From the NCBI GenBank assembly GCA_017607445.1, contig JAEVHH010000006.1, positions 3,286,001 through 3,350,000 on the forward strand: 64,000 nucleotides of DNA, in the 5' to 3' direction. Below the pieces are notes generated by a model, which worked only from the letters and a program-made list of their open reading frames with translations, had not been told where the DNA came from and searched no databases. This DNA comes from Histoplasma ohiense. Its lineage: Eukaryota; Ascomycota; Eurotiomycetes; Onygenales; Ajellomycetaceae. Shown here one piece after another: positions 56,200 through 64,000 of this stretch (position 1 is its first letter; the number at the start of each line of letters is the position of its first letter). The position numbers and the translations under genes were made by a program.

Positions 56200-59100
56200 G
56201 AGTGAGATTTGTGCTTCTAATGTTTTTCAATTTAGAATTTGTGCTTCTGACATCTTTCAACTTGATGTTTGTGCTTTTGATGTTTGGGAGTATATTGATT
56301 TTGTATTTGTCATTCATTTTCTTATTTGAGAAAGATTTCAAATGTCTGAGTGTTCAATATGTTTTCTTTCAGTTTCCATGTATCACCACTAGGACTTCAA
56401 TCTGTTCATCTTACAAGATATTTCAGAGGTTTGTTTTTTCATTGTTGTTTTTCAAGAATTTCTTCAATTTGATATTTTTCTTCACTGTTGATAAGTTTCA
56501 ATTCTGATTCTGGCAGAGCTCCATTTCTGTGATTGTATGGCTCTAATAAAGATATATAGAATACAGAATGAATGCTTCTATATGAAGATGACAGTTCTAA
56601 TTTGTACACTTGTTTTTCAATGATATTCAGAATCTTAAAGAGTTCAATATATTTATGATCAAGTTTGTGAACTGAGTGCAGCAATTGGAGATTTTTTGTA
56701 TTGAGCATGACATAGTCATCTATTTTAAATTGTTGAGGCTTATATTTTGCATTATAATAGATTTTCTGTGCTTGTCATGTCTTTTGTAGGTTCTTGATGA
56801 GCTTATGATGTGTTTTCTTGATATGTTTCACACAGCTAGCAGCATGTATGATGACTGGTTGTGATGATTTGCTGATATTAATTTTCAAATCAGATTGATA
56901 TCCCATTAAGGCTTCCGCAGGTGCCATTTCAGTAGAGACATGTTGAAAGATATTGTAAACAAACTGCACTAGCAGTAGTCAGTGTGCTCAGTCATCTTGA
57001 TGATAGTTGATAAAGCATTGAAGATAATGTTTCAAGGTTTGATTTTATTGTTCTGTTTGACCATCTGTTTGAGAATGAAAGACTGTTGAAAGTTTCCAGC
57101 ATGCATCTAGCATATAACAAAAGATGAATGAATAATGGCTTGTAAACAGCAATTCTTGATCAGATATATGATTTTTGAGTACTCTGTAAATTGTATAGAA
57201 CTTGGTATAAATGATTTCCACTAGTTTGTCAGCTGTAATGTTTTTGATGCAAGGAATATAGATTGTAAACTTGATATATATATTCACAATCACTAAAATT
57301 GCATTATAGATTTGATGAAGAAATGTAGAGGCTGATAAGTCTGTAATAAAATTTATAGTAATGAACTCAAAAAAATTTGATGATAAGAGAATTGTATTCA
57401 ATTCTTCATATTATCTATGCTGTTTTGACTTTACTCTTTGATAAGTATCACAAGTGAATATATAATCTTTGATATTTCTGACTAGTTCATGTCAATAGTA
57501 TTTGTTCTGAATGCTGTCTATAAACTTTTTTATACCAAAGTGACCTCTCTGTGGATCATCATGGTTTGCACTGATAATTTCATCAATGAGTGTCTTTTGT
57601 TGAGGGACATATACACAATCATCAGCATGCAATATATCATTCTCAGAAATTGTTTATAGTATATTTTCAGTGACAGTTATATTCTTCTCTTTTATCTTCT
57701 TTCTTTGCTCAGCAGCAAAAGAATCAATCTTCTGTGCTTTACTCAGAAATGAGATGAAGGATTCAGACATTTCTGTATATACTGAGTTCTCAAGAATAGC
57801 CTTATTGACTGCAATCTGAGGCATATATTACTCAATGCACAATGAAGGGGAAGAGTTTACACAAGAGGTAGAAGACATTGATGTATGAAGTGTTTTTCAC
57901 TCATTAAAAGAAGTATTTTGCTCATTAGAGATCTGTGCACAGACTACATTAGAAGAAATATCATTTTGAAAAGAAATATCAGTTTCTCAGTCTAGTCTAA
58001 CTCCATGTTTCAGCTTCTGTTGCAGAGTAGATAACATAGTTTGATTATTATAGATCTCACTGTAGTCTGCACAATGACTGAGCTCATCAGCTGAATTCTT
58101 TGATTCAGAGCAGTGCAGTAATATAAAATCATAAACAGATAAAGCTTTCACTTATCTGATCTGATGTCTGTTCAGTTTCTTTGTTGTCATAAAGTACTGC
58201 AGATTGACATGATCAGATCAGACTTGAATTGAATACTGATTTTTCTTCAGATAATATCTTCAATTTTTAAATGCTGCTACAATAGTCAAGAGTTCTTTAT
58301 CATGAGTATTATAACATGTTTCCACATCAATTAACTTTCTTAATCAGAAGACAACTGAATGTCAGTGCTCATCATTCTGCAACTGTGACAGAATAGCAGT
58401 GACTGCAAAAGTGAATACATCAGATTCAATCTGAATATACTGAGCTGAGTCAAAATGAGCTAATAGAGAAGCATATATAAAGCATGATTTGAGCTCATTG
58501 AAAGTGCTTTGAGTATCTTCTGTTCACATAAAAGTGGCTTTTCTTTCTCTCTTCTTACTCTCTTTTGTAAGTTCAAATAATGGGGCTGCAATAGAGGAGA
58601 AAGACTTAATAAATCATCAATAGAAATTAGCAAAGTCTAAGAAGAATTGAATCTCTTTAATTGATTTAGATGTAGATCATTTCACAATAGTGGAGACTCT
58701 GTCTGACTTCATCTCAACATTATTTGTATCTATAACAAATCTCAGAAATGAAATCTTATCCACTTCAAATTCACACTTAGAGAGTTTTGCAAATAGATTC
58801 ACACACTCAAGACATTCTAGTATCTTAGTAACATACACTTTATGTTTCTGCTTTGAATTGGAGAATATGAGAATGTCATCCAAATAGACAACACAACATA
58901 TATTCAACAAATCAGACAAGACATTGTTAATGTATGTTTGAAATATCACTGAAGCATTAGCTAGTTCAAATAGCATAACTACATATTCAAAATATTCATA
59001 TCTCATTCTAAAGACTGTCTTTCAACAGTCTTTTGCCACTATAAGTATGCAGTGATAGACATCTCAAAGATCCAGCTTAGTGAATATCTTGACTTTTGAA

Positions 59101-59990
59101 AGTCTATCAAGTAATTCACTTATTAGAGACAGAGAGTATCAGTTCTTGATGATGATTCAATTTAATCCTTGATAGTCTACACAAAGACAGAGTTCATCAT
59201 CTTTTTTGAGAACAAAGAGAATCAGTGCATCAGCTGAGCTACTGAATGATTGTATTCACTCTTTATCTAATGCATTTTTTAAATATTTTCTTAGAGTGGC
59301 TAACTCAGTTTCAGAGAGATTGTATATTGATATAAATGAAGATTGTGTATCAGACTTGAGATCTATACAGTGTTTCATCTCTTCTGATCTTTTCACACTT
59401 ATAGCAGCTTCTTCTGAGAAGATATGCATGTATGACATGACATAATCAGATAGATCAGTTGACAAGTCTGAATACACAGCTGAGAATATATGTGAAGCAT
59501 GCTTTGAGTCTTTTGAATATTCTGTAGATAATATTACAAGCATTTCTACTCTAGCTTCTGTGAGAACTTCAGCTAAGATATTTTGTTCTGAAATAATTTG
59601 AGACTGTTGTTTATTTTCAGAGCTTCTAAAGAAGAATTGTTCATCTGATCAATCTATAAAAGAATTTGTTTGTCTTAATCAAGGAAATTCTAATACAAGA
59701 CTGTAGTTCTTTATCTTCATCATATGAAAGAAATGAAATGTCTGCTGTGCATTACTCTTGTGATCAGTGACAGTAGTTGCAATGTTATACTCTTCAAAGA
59801 AGTGTATTATGCATTCATCAATCAACTTGATCATTTTGATTTTGCAGTGAGCAGCTTCTAGATTGTGATTCTTTGTTCAAAATTCATCAACACAGTTCAC
59901 TTCTGACTCAGAGTCTACTAGTGCAAGCACTTTTTGCAGATTCTTAGATGTAGTAAGTTTCACTGTGACAGTGAAGCTTAAGGTGTTTTT
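56200..59990 (-). pseudogene. pol: Chromo-1 copy C pol
   Basis: On the minus strand the protease remnant is near 59935-59885 ('VDSESEVNCVDEF'). The linker (59543-59256) and reverse transcriptase follow (about 59200-58620, YLDD intact at 58886-58875). RNase H is at about 58450-58130 and the integrase zinc domain at about 57560-57430. The core (57401-57045) has 'SQTDGQTEQ' with the last Glu. 'VFYISLLEPYNHRNG' is near 56575, and the chromodomain is at about 56480-56340, where one Trp codon is still TGG. Stops are TGA mostly. Domain order equals copy B. Confidence 0.86.
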
Positions 59991-59999
59991 GCATCAACT

Positions 60000-61372
60000 T
60001 TCCATATTTATGACTGTCATTGCAAGCTGAATGATGTGTCTTAAGCATTTTTTGAGTTCTTTGAGTTCTTCATGTCTTTTGTATCAGATTTTGAGTTGAA
60101 CTTGATGTTTTTGAATTTGTCTTTGAATCATTTGAAACACAAATCAATGATATGTTCTGATCACTTGCAATAACAGCAATATTTCAATTGAGTGGAGTCA
60201 TTGAACTTTGTAGTGTCATTTCATCTGCATTTGTTTTGTGATCTATTATCAGCATTATTTCTGTTGTTAAAGCTTTGAGTGAGGTTTTTGAAATTTGACT
60301 TCTCTTTAAGCTTCTTCTGTCTCTCTGACAGATTCAATTCTGTCATTGCAAGTTTATGTAGAGTGGCATCATAGCTTAACTCTTTCAATTTGGTTGTATA
60401 TTTGTTGAATTCTCAGCAAATGAAAGGTATAACTTTCATATAGAGATGTGATTTTCAATGATATTCACTATAAAAATGCTGCAGATGCTCTTCAATTGAT
60501 TGTAAGTGTGAAGCAAATTGTTGAACTGTCTGATCTTCTTATTGCTCTGTTTTTCAGTACTGTCTATCAGCATCTCAGAAACTTCTATCTGAATCAGTGA
60601 CTTGACATTGCATTCAACTAACAAATTCTTCCCATGGTGGCAAAGTCTGCATATCATGTGTATGTTGATATCAACATTGTTGCATCTCAACATTGAAATG
60701 AGTAACAGCTTCAATGATCTTTTGATGGTTGTGTTCATTGTAGTAATCAAGATCACTGACATGGAAAGCAATAGCAGCTGTAACAAAGTTTTCAAATTCT
60801 TTTATACTTTGATTTCAGAACTTTTCCACATCTCTTCAAGAAGAATGATCACTCATATCAGAATCTTGAAGTTCTAATTATCAAAGTGGTACTCAACTAC
60901 ATCTTCCACTGACAGTAGTCACAGCACTTTTCACTAAAATGTTGAGCACTTGTAGTGTGGCTTTCAGTGATCTGAGAATATTTGTGATGTTATTGTGATT
61001 ATCATTCATGCTAGTTGCATCTCTACTGTGGTTTGGATGTGCTTTTAGTGTATTTCAGATGACTGGAATTGTTCCATTCAATTTTTGTAGTAAAGTGTCA
61101 CACTGTTGTTGAAGTTCTTGCAATTCTTTCTCAGTCTGTAATTTTTTGATTCTTCTGATCACAGTTATCTTCTCAGTCTCAATTGTACTGAGATCTTCAG
61201 AAGAGATATTCTCTTCTGAACTATACTCAGAGTCTGATTTCATAGAGAAAGATGATACTTGTTGTGTACTTTCAGTGGCAGAAGTGCATATTTCACAGTT
61301 TTCTTCCATGATGTTTGTTGCTTTGAGTTCAGCAGTAGCATGAGTACAGTGAATGCTGTGAGTAGAGGTCAT
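60000..61372 (-). pseudogene. gag: Chromo-1 copy C gag
   Basis: ATG at 61372 opens 105 codons ('MTSTHSIHCTHATAELKATN' to 'QQCDTLLQKLNGTIPVI'). Here the Arg/Gln positions that are stops in B (after 'QTEKEL') are still coding, so C and B were hit at different sites. The zinc-knuckle region is near 60190-60150 (Cys-x2-Cys spacing kept). It is otherwise as copy B. Confidence 0.8.
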
Positions 61373-61419
61373 GACTATTACTCAACAGATCATCTCTTGA
61401 AGATTGAGCAATTAGAAAC

Positions 61420-61689
61420 TGTGAGATGTAGTGACAGTGTGAAGAGTAACAGTAGAAGATAGTTTATAGCATAGCAGAGATAATAGTAATATATTGTAGA
61501 GTGTAATATAGTAGTGTAATGTAGTGTAGTGTAGCTAATCACTAAGAAAGAAAAGAAAGAGAAAGAAGATGTGCGAAATACATACATCGATATATATATA
61601 TACATATAGAAATAGCGGTAGCGAGAGTATAATGGAAAGAGGTAAGAATAAGCGAAGATAATAAGGAAATAATAAACGAGTGCATTACA
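61420..61689 (-). repeat. Chromo-1 5' LTR of copy C
   Basis: TGTGAGATGTAG to CGAGTGCATTACA, 270 bp. It keeps CpG at AGCGGTAGCGAG and AAGCGAAG. ATTTG directly after it completes the target duplication. Confidence 0.93.
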
Positions 61690-61769
61690 ATTTGTGAAAA
61701 AATCAAAAGAAGGTTTACAATTCTGTGTTAACTATTAAGAACTTAACAAGATTACACAGAAGAACTGAT
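61690..61769 (+). pseudogene. Chromo-2 pol fragment, right half
   Basis: It continues the frame from 46744: 'FVKKSKEGLQFCVNY*ELNKIT'-type sequence of the reverse-transcriptase start, then ACACAGAAGAACTGAT. It is cut at 61770 by a Chromo-3 type LTR. It aligns with 24944-25016 of 2a. Confidence 0.8.
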
Positions 61770-62022
61770 TGTAAGAAATAGTTGTAAATATAATTATTAG
61801 AGTAGTATGAAGTACACATGAAGAATATATGAAGTACATACAAAGAATATTAAGAAAATAGCAATCTCTATTATTCAAAGCTAATCACTGATCTTCTAAA
61901 ATCTACAGATATCAATGAGTATTATATGGATAATATTATCATCATATCTTATTTATTATATTCTATATCTTTCTATTATTATATAGCTATTTTCTAATAT
62001 AGATATCTCTCTTTATATTATA
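61770..62022. repeat. Degraded Chromo-3 type LTR
   Basis: TGTAAGAAATAG to ATATTATA, about 253 bp. It has the same orientation as the copy at 5536 but lacks all its CpG and part of the centre. The flanks do not match. It is the most diverged of the three copies. Confidence 0.7.
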
Positions 62023-62134
62023 GAAAAACCAACTTTTTCTCTGAAAAAAATACTGTAACATGACCTCACATGATATCACGTGAACCTCATCAAATTCATG
62101 AATGGATTGAACAGCTCTCTGTACATGTAATGAG

Positions 62135-62519
62135 TGTACAGACTGTGTACTTCAATTAACAATTTAGCACTATTCTAAATACAGATTATGAATTGATTAA
62201 AAAAAAAATCAGAAGAAAAATTTGTACAAAGAGAATTCTTATAGAGAGAAAATCAGAATAAAAAAAGCTGTCTCACAGTGAAACACAGAACAGAAAAACA
62301 TTAAAAATTATATAAAAAAATTATTAGAACTATATAAATATGAAGTATGAAATAGAAGAAATTACACAGAAAAATTATTAGAGACTATATACAAGTATAG
62401 AATATAATAATAGAAATAAATAGATGCAGAAGAGAAGTTGATTGTATAAATAATGAATAGATACAGAAAAGAAATTAATTATTTAAATTAACTACTAACA
62501 GATACTAATCTATTATAAT
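62135..62519 (-). repeat. Old Chromo-2 LTR copy
   Basis: The words GTACTTCAATTAACAATTTAGCAC, CAGATTATGAATTGATT and TACTAACAGATACTAATC match the reverse complement of the family LTR. CpG is gone and A-rich expansions occur (62200-62210). Strongly diverged. Confidence 0.65.
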
Positions 62520-62837
62520 ACAGCTCTGATATTAATCTTTATTCTTTTCTTTACAGATATTTTCTATTATATTTATATTTTTTATACTCTTCTCTACATT
62601 TATTACAATCTATATATATTCATTAATATACTCATTTCATGTGTCTCTGCTCAGTGTGTGGAGATTCTTATTTTCTTAATATATTTGAACAGTTTCAATT
62701 CAATGCATTATTCTGTACATACTCTATAAACTATCAAATTCAGTATTGTATATATGAGATATATTCAATTCAAATTTTTCATCTATTATTGAGAGATATA
62801 GTTGTTTCTATACTTAACTTATAGTAAGTTGATATAA
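62520..62837. other. AT-rich stretch, nothing recognised
   Basis: T-rich, low complexity, with one 61-codon frame (62639-62824) that has no motif. It is probably decayed repeat. Confidence 0.4.
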
Positions 62838-63090
62838 TGTATTCATTTATTATTTTTTTATTATATTATTTTTGTTTATTTTTATCTCTTTTCATTATGT
62901 TCTTGCTACTGCTATTTCTATATATATATATATATGAATGTATGTATTTTGTACATATTCTTCTCTCTTTCTTTTTCTTCTTAGCAATTAGCTATTATTA
63001 TTACTACTACAATTACCATTATTATTATCATTCACTACATTATTTACTATCTTTCACTATTGACTTTTCACACTGTCATCAATTCTTATA
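62838..63090 (+). repeat. Diverged Chromo-1-like LTR, second copy of the subfamily
   Basis: TGTATTCATTTATTATT onwards, with TATTTCTATATATATATATATATG and the TTATTACTACTACAATTACC run that also marks 44628-44887. CpG is absent. No coding part adjoins it. Confidence 0.65.
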
Positions 63091-63622
63091 GTTAAGCTGT
63101 TATACTGTGATATATACTATGAAAACTATCTATCTCATCTATTTTACACTGTTATTTATTTTTCAAGAACTGTATTGATTGCTGAGCTCTCAATTATATA
63201 TATATCTGTAATATTAAATATTATTATTTGACAACTGTCACTGCAATTTCCACAGTAGATGAGTTTGCTGATTATATATATATAAATTTACTGAATCAGT
63301 TGATTTTTGATGATTTTAATCTTTAAATTAATTCAACTATTTCTGAATCTGTTGTTAATTCTTTAATTATTTACAGTTGTTAATCTATTCTCTGTGACTT
63401 TCACTTCTATCTTTATCATTGTCAATTATTTAATTTTAATTAAATGAATGTTTACTGCTCTCTCTGCAGAGCTAAACATCCTTACAACTACCCATGAATG
63501 TAGAGGTACATTTGAATTTTCCATTTTCTAACTGTTTTTTGTATAATTTTAACCCTTCAACCCATTCAACATCATTGCACACTCTCTGTGATTACTCTAT
63601 ATGTGTGTACTGCACAGATTGA
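63091..63622. other. AT-rich stretch without recognised features
   Basis: TATATATA runs (63193-63202, 63277-63286) and T-rich words. No domain, LTR or TIR is seen. Confidence 0.4.
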
Positions 63623-64000
63623 GTGGTCATGGAGCTCTCAATGTCCTTTCATTCACTCAAGAACATTGACACAGCCTACATCAGATCACTGAAGCTGAAG
63701 TCATCAGTCAATTTTATTACTGAAAAGACTGACAAGAGACAGAGAAAGACTATTACAATGTCTTCTTCAGTTCTCAAAGAAATCAATGACAGCATCTTCA
63801 TAATCATCTCTCAGCTACAGAAGCAGTTTGAGAAGACTCAACAACAACAGAATCTGTGACAGAAGACTTTCATCAGATTAACAAAAATTCTGAACAGCTG
63901 AATTAAAAAGAAGAAATAGTCAGTCAGTCAGAACTTTGTCTGAGTCTTCTGTGAAAAATTCATCATATATATGACAGCAGATCTGAGTGCAGCATCAACT
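63623..64000 (+). pseudogene. Broken ORF with a coiled-coil-like stretch, runs off the right edge
   Basis: ATG at 63623 opens 78 codons to a TGA at 63857-63859. The centre is basic ('TEKTDKRQRKT') and is followed by 'SVLKEINDSIFIIISQLQKQFEKTQQQQ', which looks like a coiled coil (only part needed to see it). The same frame continues past four or five stops to the window end ('MTADLSAAS'). This is the damage pattern of the local pseudogenes. I do not recognise the family; a retroelement gag N terminus is possible. Confidence 0.35.

Larger units (their letters stand above)
46745..61689 (-). mobile_element. Chromo-1 copy C (minus), split by copy B
   Basis: The LTRs are 46745-47014 (3') and 61420-61689 (5'), both 270 bp. 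A perfect ATTTG duplication (46740-46744 and 61690-61694) flanks it, and the Chromo-2 frame continues across. On the minus strand gag (61372 to about 60000), pol (to about 56230) and the 3' region follow. Copy B (48181-55664) interrupts the 3' region, with an AGAAG duplication. Without B it is about 7456 bp. It is dead but complete in structure. Confidence 0.95.

Noticed and set aside
5807..61689. In-frame TGA codons as Trp, that is, an alternative genetic code
   Set aside because: TGA stands at both Arg and Trp positions of the same domains, and other copies have TGG at the same site. TAA and TAG also occur. The intact Cys-rich gene uses TGG for Trp. Mutation explains this better.
1..64000. 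Classical CpA-type RIP as the sole mutation process
   Set aside because: CpA and its complement TpG are very common here, and the LTR pair of copy B differs mainly at CpG. Some non-CpG hits (TGG to TGA or TAG) do occur, so a mixed process remains possible.
1..64000. tRNA or rRNA genes
   Set aside because: No cloverleaf with T-loop GTTCRA-type box and no rRNA core words were noticed on either strand. A covariance-model scan could still find a mutated copy.

Overview
This window looks like nuclear DNA of a filamentous fungus, most likely an ascomycete. The evidence is the set of element types (chromodomain Ty3/Gypsy elements, a Copia element, a Tad-like LINE RNase H, a Helitron, a pogo/Fot1-like relic, a DUF3716-like protein) and the short GT-AG introns. 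I cannot name the species. Almost all of the 64 kb is a gene-poor transposon nest. CpG is strongly depleted, while TpG and CpA stay common. Element reading frames carry many in-frame stops, mostly TGA. Copies of one element differ almost only by C/T and G/A transitions, often at CpG. This points to methyl-CpG or RIP/MIP-like hypermutation rather than classical CpA-biased RIP.

Layout, left to right: a broken cysteine-rich gene with an intron-like gap (1-618). A minus-strand chromodomain Gypsy, here called Chromo-3 (about 620-5806). Two opposed Chromo-1 copies: A, plus, 5807-11547, and A', minus, 11548-13366. An unassigned stretch, a solo Chromo-3 LTR (13926-14196), a LINE RNase H fragment, and a Helitron Rep/helicase (about 14600-18315). 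A DUF3716-like pseudogene on the minus strand (18960-19475) and a pogo-like relic (19500-19866). A Copia element (about 19870-35968) is split at 21450 by a minus Chromo-2 copy (2b, 21451-34749). Copy 2b itself holds a plus Chromo-2 copy (2a, 22128-28236) and a TIR element with an internal minisatellite (30410-31615). Next is a solo Chromo-2 LTR split by another minus Chromo-2 copy (2c, 36242-42063).

Between 42867 and 44456 lies a short island with a different texture. It holds the only apparently intact gene here: a two-exon gene for a 135-residue protein with an N-terminal hydrophobic signal and six C-terminal cysteines (43179-43698). More LTR scraps and a second large TIR/minisatellite copy follow. 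Then comes a three-deep nest: a Chromo-2 fragment (46416-46744 plus 61690-61769) split by Chromo-1 copy C (minus, 46745-61689), which is split by Chromo-1 copy B (plus, 48181-55664). The B and C insertions each have a perfect 5-bp target duplication. The right end (61770-64000) holds degraded LTRs and one broken coiled-coil-like ORF.

No element here looks able to move by itself; copy B is the least damaged. All three Gypsy families end in a chromodomain. This fits repeated targeting of the same heterochromatin and explains why elements sit inside one another. I saw no rRNA, tRNA or CRISPR array.
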